Notes: generated by a model not told the origin, from the letters alone. 8,654 nt of DNA from Gp6-AA40 sp046765795 (GCA_046765795.1 JBKPRH010000081.1:1-8654), one strand, 5' to 3'. Positions 1 through 7,173 are shown, counted from the stretch's first letter. A program made the numbers and translations.

Positions 1-2692
1 TCATCTTCTCAATAACGCCTCGACTCGCCGCGAGCATCTCGCCGATCTTAGACGCATCCTTGCCGCCTGCCTCGGCGAAGTCGGGCCTGCCGCCGCCGCC
101 ACCACCGACGATAGGCGCAAGCTGCTTCACGACTTGGCCAGCAGGTACTTTCTTAGTGAGATCCGGCGTCACGCCGACGACGATAGAGACCTTGCCGTCG
201 GATGGGGAAGCGAGGACAACCACGCCGCTCTTGATCTGACCGCGGTGCTGGTCGACGAGCGCACGCAATCCGTCTTTGTCGAGGCCTGATACCTCGCGAG
301 CGACAAGCTTGACGCCCGCCACATCGACGACCTCAGGCTGCCCACCGCCGGACCCGGACCCACCTGACAGCGCGGCCTTCATCTTCGCCTGCTGCAGCTC
401 GCGGCCAAGTCGCTTGTTCTCCTCCTGCAGCGACTCGATGCGGGCACCGAGATCGCCCGGACGGGCGTTCAGTGCCGCCGCCGACTGCAACAGTTCGTCA
501 CGATCCCGCTGGAACGCCTTCAGCGAGTCGAGACCGGTGATCGCCTCGATACGTCGCACGCCTGCCGCGACGCCACCCTCCGACACGATGACGAACAGGC
601 CGATGTCGCCCGTCGCGCGCACGTGGGTGCCGCCACAGAGTTCCTGGCTGAAGCCCGGAATCGACACGACGCGCACCTGGTCGCCGTACTTCTCGCCGAA
701 CAGCGCCATCGCGCCGGCAGCGATCGCCTCCTGCGTGTTCTTCACGTCCGTCTGCACGGGCGTGTTCTTCAGCACCTGCTCGTTGACGATGCGCTCGATC
801 TCGAGCTGCTGCTCACGGGTGACGGCGTTGAAATGCACGAAGTCGAAGCGCAGCCGATCTGGCGCAACGAGCGATCCCGCCTGTTTCACGTGCGGGCCAA
901 GCACGCTGCGTAATGCCGCATGCAGCAGGTGCGTCGCGGTGTGATTGCGCCGGGTCGCGTCACGCACGGCGCTCGTCACCGAGGCCGTCACGAGATCGCG
1001 TGTGGTAATGGTGCCGCTCTTCACAGTGACCGCATGCAACCGGGGCCACCCGCCGGCGCGGAGCACACCAGTCACCTGTGCTTCGCCCTGCGGGCTGGTG
1101 ATCGTGCCCTCGTCCGAGACCTGGCCGCCAGCCTCGAGATAAAACGGCGTCGCCGACAGCGCGACGAAACCCTCTTGTCCGGTCTTCAGGGACTCGATCT
1201 CCTGGCGGCCGGCGTCGAACACGCCAATCACCTGCGTGTTGACGTCTGTCGATTCGTAGCCGCGGAAGACGTTCTCACCGACTCGATCCAGCTCCTGCCG
1301 AAGCGCGTCGCTCGCGGTCCACGCCGTGTCCTGCCAGGCGCTGCCCTTGAACGTGCTCTTGGCCCGTGCCTTTTCGCGCTGACCTTCCATCGCGCGCTCG
1401 AAGGCCTCTCGGTCGAACTTCAGTCCGCGGGCCTGCACCGTGTCCTCGATGAAGTCGATCGGCAGCCCGTGTGTGTCGTAGAGCCTGAAGGCGACCTCGC
1501 CCGAGAGGATGCCGCCGGACGATGCCGCGCGCTCGAGCGCCTCTTCGAGACGAGGCAGGCCGCCAGTCAGCACCGCGTCGAAGCGGTCCTCTTCACTGCG
1601 GATGACTTGAACGATCGCCTCGCGTCCGGAGCGTAGCTCGGGATACGCATCGCCGTACTCGCGAACAAGCGTGTCCACGAGCGTGTAGAGAAACGGCTCT
1701 TTCATCCCGAGGTGCTTTCCGTGGCGCATTGCGCGTCGCATGATCTTGCGCAAGACATATCCGCGGTGCTCGTTGGACGGCACCACGCCGTCAGCGATGA
1801 GAAATGTCATCGCCCGCATGTGATCCGCGACCACTCGCATTGACACGTCGGTTTCCGACATCGTTCCGTGGTGTGTCGTCCCGGCGCGTTCGCCGATTGC
1901 GGCGAGCAGGGGAGTGAAGGCATCGGTGTCGTAGTTCGACAGCTTTCCCTGCAGGACCGCGGTAACGCGTTCGAGTCCCATTCCCGTGTCGACCGACGGA
2001 GCAGGCAGCGGGTTCAGCGTGCCGTCCTGCTGGCGGTCGAACTCCATGAACACGTTGTTCCAGATCTCGACGTAGCGGTCGCAGCTGCACTCCATCCCGC
2101 GACAGGTTCGACCGCCGGCTTCCTCGAGGCAGGGAATTGCCGAGCCACGGTAGTAATAGATCTCGGAAGACCGCCCGCACGGACCGGTGTCGCCCGGCTG
2201 CCAGAAGTTGTCGTCGGACCCGAGCTCGCCGATGTGATCGGCGGGAAGATATTTCCGCCAGAGGTCGTAGGCTTCGGAGTCGCGGGGGATGCCGGCCTCG
2301 CCCTTGAAAATCGTGGCGAACAGCCGATCCTTCGGCAACTTCCACTCCTCGGTGAGGAGGATCCACGCGAACGGAATCGCGTCCTGCTTGAAGTAGTCAC
2401 CGAACGAGAAGTTGCCCAGCATCTCGAAGAATGTCTGATGCCTGAACGACGGCCCGACATTATCGAGATCGTTGTGCTTGCCGCTGACGCGCATGCACTT
2501 CTGCACGGTCGTCGCCCGCTTGTAATCGCGCTTCTCTTTCCCCAGGAACACGTCCTTGAACTGGTTCATCCCGGCGTTGGTGAAGAGCAGCGTCGGGTCG
2601 TCGTGGGGCACGAGCGGAGAACTGGCCACGATGCGGTGGCCGTTCCGCTCGAAGTATTTGAGAAAAGAAGCGCGAATCTCCTTAGAGGTCAT
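1..2692 (-). CDS. alaS: Alanyl-tRNA synthetase (3' end cut by window edge)
   Basis: Charges tRNA-Ala with alanine in the cytoplasm and clears mischarged Ser/Gly. The frame is open for 897 codons without interruption from ATG 2692-2690 and runs off the left edge; only a few codons should be missing, since bacterial AlaRS is about 875-900 aa. Visible in order: N-terminus SKEIRASFLKYF (residues 3-14); class II motif 2 RHQTFFEMLGNFSFGDYFK (84-102); DRYVEIWNNVFMEF (205-218); motif 3 GMGLER (237-242); editing-domain zinc ligands H584xxxH588 and C686xxxH690; a Gly/Ser linker near residue 770; and a C-terminal DHHA1-type domain with GGGGGGRPDFAEAGG. A Cys-rich insertion (C188, C197, C202, C204) precedes the EIWN motif. 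The purine-rich AGAGGG at 2694-2699 overlaps the recX stop and sits 1 nt from the ATG, so translation is probably coupled to recX. No in-frame start lies just upstream. Confidence 0.97.
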   Translation of the reverse strand, partial: MTSKEIRASFLKYFERNGHRIVASSPLVPHDDPTLLFTNAGMNQFKDVFLGKEKRDYKRATTVQKCMRVSGKHNDLDNVGPSFRHQTFFEMLGNFSFGDYFKQDAIPFAWILLTEEWKLPKDRLFATIFKGEAGIPRDSEAYDLWRKYLPADHIGELGSDDNFWQPGDTGPCGRSSEIYYYRGSAIPCLEEAGGRTCRGMECSCDRYVEIWNNVFMEFDRQQDGTLNPLPAPSVDTGMGLERVTAVLQGKLSNYDTDAFTPLLAAIGERAGTTHHGTMSETDVSMRVVADHMRAMTFLIADGVVPSNEHRGYVLRKIMRRAMRHGKHLGMKEPFLYTLVDTLVREYGDAYPELRSGREAIVQVIRSEEDRFDAVLTGGLPRLEEALERAASSGGILSGEVAFRLYDTHGLPIDFIEDTVQARGLKFDREAFERAMEGQREKARAKSTFKGSAWQDTAWTASDALRQELDRVGENVFRGYESTDVNTQVIGVFDAGRQEIESLKTGQEGFVALSATPFYLEAGGQVSDEGTITSPQGEAQVTGVLRAGGWPRLHAVTVKSGTITTRDLVTASVTSAVRDATRRNHTATHLLHAALRSVLGPHVKQAGSLVAPDRLRFDFVHFNAVTREQQLEIERIVNEQVLKNTPVQTDVKNTQEAIAAGAMALFGEKYGDQVRVVSIPGFSQELCGGTHVRATGDIGLFVIVSEGGVAAGVRRIEAITGLDSLKAFQRDRDELLQSAAALNARPGDLGARIESLQEENKRLGRELQQAKMKAALSGGSGSGGGQPEVVDVAGVKLVAREVSGLDKDGLRALVDQHRGQIKSGVVVLASPSDGKVSIVVGVTPDLTKKVPAGQVVKQLAPIVGGGGGGRPDFAEAGGKDASKIGEMLAASRGVIEKM

Positions 2693-2697
2693 TCCCT

Positions 2698-3150
2698 CTA
2701 TTGTAACTTTCGAAGGTGAGACAGGATGCGGTCGCTGTCGAAACCCTGGGCGCTCAGGTAGCGGAAGAGACGCTGGAACTCGCGGTCGTCGGCGATACGG
2801 TCACGGCCGCGCATCCGCTTCTGGAGGGACGCCGAGAGCAGCGCATCGGGATCGAGGTCCTCGAACACCTGGTCAACGGCTCTCGACGCGATCGACTTAT
2901 CGATGCCCGCCGCCTCGATCTGCTGCAACACGCGTCGGCGTCCTCGATTACGACCAGTGGCGTGAGTCCGCGCAATCGCACCGGCGACGCGTTCGTCGTC
3001 GATGCTGCGCTCAGCTTTGAGCCGGTCCACGGCCTCGTCGATGGATTCACGGCTCTCGCCGCGTTTGGCCAGGCGCTGACGGATCTGCGCTTCAGACAGC
3101 TCGCGCCGCGCGAGCATCCTGAGGGCGATCAGATACGTGTCGTGAGACAC
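2698..3150 (-). CDS. recX: Recombination regulator RecX
   Basis: RecX binds RecA filaments and modulates (usually inhibits) their extension and recombinase activity. The product is 150 aa, within the RecX range, and almost entirely charged helix, as expected for the family's tandem three-helix repeats. The first repeat is recognisable as ALRMLARRELSEAQIRQRLAKRG (residues 9-31); a second follows with RSIDDERVAGAIART (48-62), and the third ends with FQRLFRYLSAQGFDSDRILSHL (about 125-146). The GTG at 3150-3148 is the 5'-most start, because an in-frame TAG lies four codons upstream; its ribosome-binding site is weak. A 9-bp inverted repeat spans the start codon. alaS follows after 5 nt. No recA is in the window, although recA-recX-alaS is a common bacterial order. 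The call rests on the repeat pattern and the alaS linkage, since RecX has no catalytic motif. Confidence 0.9.
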   Translation of the reverse strand: MSHDTYLIALRMLARRELSEAQIRQRLAKRGESRESIDEAVDRLKAERSIDDERVAGAIARTHATGRNRGRRRVLQQIEAAGIDKSIASRAVDQVFEDLDPDALLSASLQKRMRGRDRIADDREFQRLFRYLSAQGFDSDRILSHLRKLQ

Positions 3151-3154
3151 GTAT
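3133..3154. promoter_or_regulatory. Inverted repeat spanning the recX start codon
   Basis: Perfect 9-bp arms, ATACGTGTC at 3133-3141 and GACACGTAT at 3146-3154, are separated by the 4-nt loop GTGA. The right arm contains the recX GTG start (3148-3150). Two readings are possible: a dyad operator for a DNA-binding regulator, or a hairpin in the mRNA that would hide the start codon and first codons. No regulator family is recognised from the sequence. Confidence 0.5.
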
Positions 3155-3166
3155 CCAGTCTATGTA

Positions 3167-3243
3167 ATTCAAAATGCAAAATTCAAAATGCAAAGAATGC
3201 AGATGCCGGTTGCATTTTGCATTTTGCATCTTGCATTTTGCAC
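3167..3243. repeat. Palindromic array of 11 heptamers between pilT and recX
   Basis: Read in a strict 7-nt register on the plus strand, 3167-3194 is four units alternating ATTCAAA and ATGCAAA. Two divergent units follow (GAATGCA, GATGCCG, 3195-3208), then five units of the reverse complement type (TTTGCAT with single changes, 3209-3243). The array therefore folds back on itself as an imperfect AT-rich stem of about 30 bp. It fills nearly all of the pilT-recX spacer and contrasts with the surrounding GC-rich coding DNA. Any transcription-termination or RNA-processing role is inference; the stem is AT-rich and has no clean GC stem followed by a U tract. Confidence 0.85.
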
Positions 3244-3248
3244 GACGC

Positions 3249-4406
3249 CTATCCACCAAAGCGGGTGATTTCGGGAGCTTTGCCACCACTCGCTTGCCCG
3301 ACCTTGGCCATCTGCTCGCGAGCCATGTCGGCGGTGGTGTGGATGCCCTGGACCTTGAGCTTGAACTCGTCGACGTTCGAGCACCAGCGCAGCGCCTCTT
3401 CGTACGAAACGAGACCCGTCTCATAGAGGCTGAACACAGACTGATCGAAGGTCTGCATCCCGTACTGCGATGTGCCCTGCGCGATCGCGCCGTGGATCAA
3501 GTGCGACTTCTCCTTGTCGAGGATCGCGTCGCGGATATAGGCGGTGCTGATGAGGACCTCGACGGCGGGCACGCGGCCCTTGCCATCCGCGCGCGGGATC
3601 AGGCGCTGCGAGACGACTGACTTCAATACGCTCGCGAGCTGGATGCGGATCTGTTTCTGCTGGTGCGGTGGGAACACCGCGATGATGCGGTTGATGGTCT
3701 CCGTCGCGTCCAGCGTGTGCAGCGTCGAGAACACGAGGTGACCGGTTTCGGCAGCGGTCAGCGCCGTCTGAATCGTTTCGTGGTCGCGCATTTCGCCGAC
3801 GAGGATGACGTCCGGATCCTGACGGAGCGCGCTGCGGAGTGCTTGGGCGAACGAGTTCGTATCCACCCCGATTTCACGCTGATTGATGATCGACCGGTTA
3901 TCCCGATGCAGGTATTCGATCGGGTCCTCGATCGTCATGATGTGCGACGTGCGGGTCGAGTTGATCTCGTCGACCATCGCCGCGAGCGTCGTGCTCTTGC
4001 CGGACCCCGTGGTCCCGGTCACGACGACGAGGCCGCGCTCTTCGGCGGCGATCTTCTTGAGCACCTTCGGCAGCATCAGGTCGTCGATCGACGAGATGCG
4101 CATCGGGATGACGCGGAAGATCATGCCGATGGTGTTGCGCTGCTGGAAGCAGTTGCAGCGGAAGCGGCCCAGACCCGCCACGCTATAGGCCAGGTCCACT
4201 TCGTGGTTGTCCTTGAACTTTTCCCGATGGCCGGCCGGAAGGACCGTGGCCGCCATCGCGACCAGATCCTCCGCGTCGAGGCGCTTTTCTTCGGTTGCTG
4301 GGATGAGGGTCCCGCGGACCCGCATCATGGGATAGGTGCCGACCTTGATATGGAGGTCGGAGGCGCCGTTTTCGACGGCCGTTTTCAGGAGGTCATTGAC
4401 GTGCAT
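3249..4406 (-). CDS. pilT: Type IV pilus retraction ATPase PilT
   Basis: A cytoplasmic hexameric ATPase of the GspE/VirB secretion family that powers pilus disassembly and so twitching motility. The product is 385 aa. Visible: N-terminal PAS-like domain opening with HVNDLLKTAVENGASDLHIKVG (2-23) and RVRG (29-32); Walker A GTTGSGKST (131-139); Asp box IMTIEDPIEY (156-165); Walker B DPDVILVGEMRD (197-208); His box TGHLVFSTLHT (221-231); and the PilT-typical C-terminal stretch AIAQG...GMQTFDQS (308-323). The last 20 or so residues extend as a loose Gly/Ala-rich tail. The ATG at 4406-4404 matches the family N-terminus and has AGGAGG at 4409-4414, only 2 nt away. The frame stays open to 4499, but that part overlaps ilvE and has no family resemblance. 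It lies 22 nt after ilvE, so it is probably cotranscribed with it. No pilB, pilC or pilU is in the window. Confidence 0.97.
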   Translation of the reverse strand: MHVNDLLKTAVENGASDLHIKVGTYPMMRVRGTLIPATEEKRLDAEDLVAMAATVLPAGHREKFKDNHEVDLAYSVAGLGRFRCNCFQQRNTIGMIFRVIPMRISSIDDLMLPKVLKKIAAEERGLVVVTGTTGSGKSTTLAAMVDEINSTRTSHIMTIEDPIEYLHRDNRSIINQREIGVDTNSFAQALRSALRQDPDVILVGEMRDHETIQTALTAAETGHLVFSTLHTLDATETINRIIAVFPPHQQKQIRIQLASVLKSVVSQRLIPRADGKGRVPAVEVLISTAYIRDAILDKEKSHLIHGAIAQGTSQYGMQTFDQSVFSLYETGLVSYEEALRWCSNVDEFKLKVQGIHTTADMAREQMAKVGQASGGKAPEITRFGG

Positions 4407-4408
4407 GG

Positions 4409-4414
4409 CCTCCT
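4409..4414 (-). promoter_or_regulatory. Ribosome-binding site of pilT
   Basis: AGGAGG on the minus strand, just upstream of the ATG at 4406. It decides the start in favour of ATG 4406 over upstream codons inside ilvE. The 2-nt spacing is unusually short. Confidence 0.7.
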
Positions 4415-4428
4415 GAATATCGGCAGTT

Positions 4429-5379
4429 CTAGGCTCGGCTTGTAGCCGTCTCCGGCTTGTAGACCGGCTGGAGCCAGCCGTGCGTGTCGGGGGTCTCACC
4501 CTTCACGATCTGGAAGAATTTCTGCTGAATCGCCTCGGTGATGGGGCCACGCCGGCCTCGGCCCACCTTGATTCGGTCGATAGACCGGATGGGGGTGACC
4601 TCGACCGCAGTCCCGACGAAGAACACCTCGTCGGCGATATACAGCATTTCACGCGGTAGCGTCTGCTCGCGGACCTCGAACCCCATCTCCTTGGCGATCG
4701 TCACGACCGAATCCCGGGTGACGCCCGAGAGCACTGAATTCCCGATCGGCGGCGTGTGGATCACGTTCTCGCGGACGATGAAGATGTTCTGGCCGCTGCC
4801 CTCGCTCAAATTGCCCTGCGTGTCGAGCGCGATTCCTTCGGCGTAGCCGTCGGCGATCGCTTCCATCTTGATCAGCTGCGCGTTGGCGTAGTTCGCCACG
4901 CTCTTGGCCATCGCGGGCGTGGTGTTCGGTGCATTTCTGGCCCAGGTCGAGATCTTCACGTCGAGGCCTTCTTCGATGGCTTCCTTCGTGAAGTACGCAC
5001 CCCATTCCCACAGCATGATCGCCACGTCAACCGGGCACGGGTATGGATTGACGCCCAGAGAGTCGTAGCCGCGATAGACGATCGGCCGGATATAGCAGGC
5101 CTGGAACTTGTTGACGCGGATTAGGTCGAGGACGGCGTCGGTAAGTGTCTGCTGATCGTACGGCGACTCCATGCGGTAGATGCGAGCCGAATCGAGCAGC
5201 CGGCGCATGTGGGCATCCAGGCGGAAGCACGCCGGACCCTGTTTGGTGTCGTAGCAGCGCGCGCCTTCGAAGACCGCGCTCCCGTAATGGACCACATGAG
5301 ACGCAACATGGATCTTGGCGTCAGCCCAGTCCACAAGCGTGCCGTTCATCCAGATCTTGCCGGTCCCCGGGAAAGACAT
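4429..5379 (-). CDS. ilvE: Branched-chain amino acid aminotransferase
   Basis: A PLP-dependent fold-type IV aminotransferase that interconverts Leu, Ile and Val with their 2-oxo acids, using glutamate/2-oxoglutarate (last step of synthesis, first of breakdown). The product is 316 aa, close to the usual bacterial length of about 305-310. Visible: N-terminus KIWMNGTLVDWADAKIHV (8-25); HYGSAVFEGARCY (31-43); PLP lysine K159 in PAMAKSVANY (155-164); LSEGSGQNIFIV (191-202); GVTRDSVV (219-226); and FFVGTAVEVTPIRSID (253-268). The small-subunit-like IlvE group is favoured over D-amino-acid aminotransferase or 4-amino-4-deoxychorismate lyase by the HYGSAVFEG and GTAVEVTPIR segments, but sequence alone does not prove substrate. 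ATG 5379-5377 has AAGGAG 5 nt upstream; the frame extends to 5421 only through a spacer repeat. Its neighbours include no other ilv or leu gene. Confidence 0.95.
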   Translation of the reverse strand: MSFPGTGKIWMNGTLVDWADAKIHVASHVVHYGSAVFEGARCYDTKQGPACFRLDAHMRRLLDSARIYRMESPYDQQTLTDAVLDLIRVNKFQACYIRPIVYRGYDSLGVNPYPCPVDVAIMLWEWGAYFTKEAIEEGLDVKISTWARNAPNTTPAMAKSVANYANAQLIKMEAIADGYAEGIALDTQGNLSEGSGQNIFIVRENVIHTPPIGNSVLSGVTRDSVVTIAKEMGFEVREQTLPREMLYIADEVFFVGTAVEVTPIRSIDRIKVGRGRRGPITEAIQQKFFQIVKGETPDTHGWLQPVYKPETATSRA

Positions 5380-5384
5380 ATGTA

Positions 5385-5390
5385 CTCCTT
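5385..5390 (-). promoter_or_regulatory. Ribosome-binding site of ilvE
   Basis: AAGGAG on the minus strand, 5 nt before the ATG at 5379. This selects that ATG over the longer reading that begins at 5421 inside the heptamer repeat. Confidence 0.8.
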
Positions 5391-5394
5391 CGCC

Positions 5395-5429
5395 GTCAAA
5401 CTCCCAACTTCCAACGCCCAACTCCCAAT
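5395..5429. repeat. Five heptamer repeats between the radical SAM gene and ilvE
   Basis: On the plus strand the units are GTCAAAC, TCCCAAC, TTCCAAC, GCCCAAC and TCCCAAT, in strict 7-nt register with a CCAAC core. They occupy most of the 57-nt spacer between the radical SAM stop (5437) and the ilvE start. Unlike the pilT-recX array there is no reverse-oriented half. The unit sequence is unrelated to the other arrays in the window; only the 7-nt period is shared. Confidence 0.8.
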
Positions 5430-5436
5430 GCGGGGG

Positions 5437-7143
5437 TTATCGCAGAACGTCGATCGGCGTGCCGGAAGTGACTTCCTTCAGATCGTACACGGGTTTTTGC
5501 GAAATGCCCAATGTCAGGCGGACATCGGGGTCGGATGGAGCAGGGTCGGGCCACTCCAGATAGGTGCGCTCGCGTGCACGGATTTGCTTGAAACGTCGAA
5601 ACGCGTCGCGCGAGCTCTCGAGGCCGAAGAGTGATCGCCAGGTCGTTCCGCGGAACGTGTGCGCCATCATCTGGCGCGCGTGTTTGATGATGAATCGCGG
5701 GTACAGCCGCATCGCCTGCGGTATGTGTCGAACCTTCATCCATCGATCCGCACGCCACCGCAGATACTCGATCTCCTCCGCGTCGAGGTGCGCGCTGCGC
5801 GTCACCGCCGACGTGCCGTCGTACTCGTCCACGCGCGAGTTGACGATCAGGTTGCGGTCGCGGAAATCCTTCGTCATCGGCGTGCCCGGATACGGCGTCG
5901 GGTGTTGGATGTAGGGCCAGTCCACATACTTCTTCGCAAACGTCAGGTTCGCGTCGATGGCCGCACGCGTATCGTCCGGGTTGCCGACGATCAAACCGCC
6001 CACGACGAACATGCCGTGACGATGCAGCACATCGATCGCCGCCATCGTCGTGTTTTGACGTCCGGCGTCATTTCCGCGTCGCGTGTTCTTCGCTGCCGCT
6101 TTGAGAAACGCGAGATCGTCCTCGAGGATGTTTTCGATACCGAGGAAGACATAGCGGAAGCCGGCGCGGCGCATCAGCGGTGCGAGCGTCTCACCATGCT
6201 GTGCGATCGAGGCCGTCATGGCCTGCACGAGGTAGTGGATGTCGTCGAGACGCGCGTCCACGATCGCGCGGCAGAGTGCCTCGAAGCGCGGGACGTCGAT
6301 CGTGATGTTGTCGTCCACGATGAAGATCGCGCGGGCGCCGCGATTGCGCGCATCGCGGATGTCGTCGATCACGCGCTCGATGGGCAACCGATGGAAGTTG
6401 CGACCGCGCATCTCGATGATCGAGCAGAAGCTGCAGTCGAAGGTGCAGCCGCGCGAGGTCTCGATGACGTCGATGGGCCGGCCCATGTAGGTGTAGCCGG
6501 ACAGCACTCGTCCGTCGCGGCGCGGCGGCTTGATCTCGCCGCGTTCGAGTGTCGTGACCGACCGCGGCAGATTGCGTTGGATGCCGTCAGCGGTGCGGAA
6601 CCACAGTCCGTCCACGGTGGACAGGGGCCGCTTGTCGTCGAGTGCCCGTACCAATTCGCGGAACGTGAGGTCGCCCTCGCCGCGGACGATGAAGTCCACG
6701 CCGAGTGCAGGATGCGTCCACGCTTCAGGTGCGAGCGACGGATCGTAGCCACCGACGACGACCTTCGCGTCGGGGTTGATCGATTTGACCAGCGAGATGA
6801 TCCGACGCGCGGTGCCGCGCTGGAAGGTCATCACTGACAGGCCAACGAGCTCGGGGTTCAGCTCGCGCATCAAGCGTGTCACCGTCGGCTGCACCGACGA
6901 CTGCGCCAGGATCAGATCGGCGATCGCGACGTGGTGATGTGGATCGACGTTGCCGGCCAACGATGCCAACGCACCGTTCGGCATGCGCACGGCAAGCGTC
7001 GGCGTGTGCTCGAAGGAATCCGGCATCGAGAGCAACAGAATCTGCACCGAGCGATTATGCGCCCAGCGCACCGCCCAGCGTACGGCCGAGGGCATCGCCC
7101 AGGGCACGGCGCAGGGCATCGCCCAGGGCACGGCGCAGGGCAC
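5437..7143 (-). CDS. Radical SAM protein with B12-binding-like N-terminal domain
   Basis: Function unknown. In the longest frame (568 aa) there is a Rossmann-like N-terminal domain from about residue 33 (VQILLLSMP), with GLSVMTFQRGTARRIISLVK (101-120), VVVGGYDPSLAP (128-139) and VRGEGDLTFRELVRAL (153-168), typical of B12-binding-domain radical SAM proteins. The radical SAM core follows, with the [4Fe-4S] cluster motif C233TFDC237SFC240, then IFIVDDNI (273-280), FLGIEN (333-338) and GGLIVGNPDDT (382-392). The C-terminal 130 residues resemble the tails of this family. The cobalamin His motif DxHxxG is not seen, so cobalamin binding is doubtful. The start is uncertain: residues 1-28 are a translated 12-bp tandem repeat. 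GTG 7143 is given because it has the only purine-rich tract upstream (AGAAAAAG, 30-nt gap after the kinase), but GTG 7047 (residue 33) would give a protein without the repeat. Likely cotranscribed with the kinase gene. Confidence 0.88.
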   Translation of the reverse strand: MPCAVPWAMPCAVPWAMPSAVRWAVRWAHNRSVQILLLSMPDSFEHTPTLAVRMPNGALASLAGNVDPHHHVAIADLILAQSSVQPTVTRLMRELNPELVGLSVMTFQRGTARRIISLVKSINPDAKVVVGGYDPSLAPEAWTHPALGVDFIVRGEGDLTFRELVRALDDKRPLSTVDGLWFRTADGIQRNLPRSVTTLERGEIKPPRRDGRVLSGYTYMGRPIDVIETSRGCTFDCSFCSIIEMRGRNFHRLPIERVIDDIRDARNRGARAIFIVDDNITIDVPRFEALCRAIVDARLDDIHYLVQAMTASIAQHGETLAPLMRRAGFRYVFLGIENILEDDLAFLKAAAKNTRRGNDAGRQNTTMAAIDVLHRHGMFVVGGLIVGNPDDTRAAIDANLTFAKKYVDWPYIQHPTPYPGTPMTKDFRDRNLIVNSRVDEYDGTSAVTRSAHLDAEEIEYLRWRADRWMKVRHIPQAMRLYPRFIIKHARQMMAHTFRGTTWRSLFGLESSRDAFRRFKQIRARERTYLEWPDPAPSDPDVRLTLGISQKPVYDLKEVTSGTPIDVLR

Positions 7144-7144
7144 G
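7061..7144. repeat. Seven tandem 12-bp units at the kinase/radical SAM junction
   Basis: On the plus strand the unit is close to GCCCAGGGCACG, repeated seven times without gaps. The right-hand five units (7085-7144) are nearly identical and alternate to give a 24-bp higher-order unit; the left two (7061-7084) are more diverged. Because 12 is a multiple of 3 the frame stays open on both strands. On the minus strand it reads as a four-residue repeat (VPWA/MPCA, then VRWA), which forms the first 28 residues of the longest radical SAM reading. Confidence 0.9.
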
Positions 7145-7173
7145 ATGACTTTTTCTGCTGCTGAGGTGTGCGT

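Noticed and set aside
276..944. Plus-strand open frame (222 aa) opposite alaS
   Set aside because: Ser/Arg-rich shadow of the alaS editing and C-terminal regions, with no family features.
1..2692. Suspected frameshift in alaS
   Set aside because: Stepping codons from ATG 2692 keeps the catalytic motifs, H584/H588, C686/H690 and the C-terminal end in one frame. The gene simply runs off the window edge.
3151..3190. Candidate sigma70 promoter of recX (TTGAAT ... TAGACT, 18-nt spacing, minus strand)
   Set aside because: Only 4 of 6 matches in each hexamer, and the -35 falls within AT-rich heptamer repeats where such matches recur by chance.
3167..3243. CRISPR array or ordinary rho-independent terminator
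   Set aside because: Units are 7 nt with no spacers, so it is not CRISPR. The stem is AT-rich and imperfect and lacks a GC stem plus U tract, so I do not call a terminator.
3663..4445. Plus-strand open frame (260 aa) opposite pilT
   Set aside because: Antisense to a fully motif-supported pilT; no recognisable domain and no ribosome-binding site.
4407..4499. 31-residue N-terminal extension of PilT
   Set aside because: It overlaps the end of ilvE, reads as Arg/Ser/Thr-rich sequence unlike PilT, and the Shine-Dalgarno points to ATG 4406.
5659..6837. Long plus-strand open frame (392 aa) opposite the radical SAM gene
   Set aside because: It is the antisense of a gene with clear cluster and domain motifs. 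Its product is Arg/Val/His/Asp-rich low-complexity sequence typical of GC-rich shadow frames.
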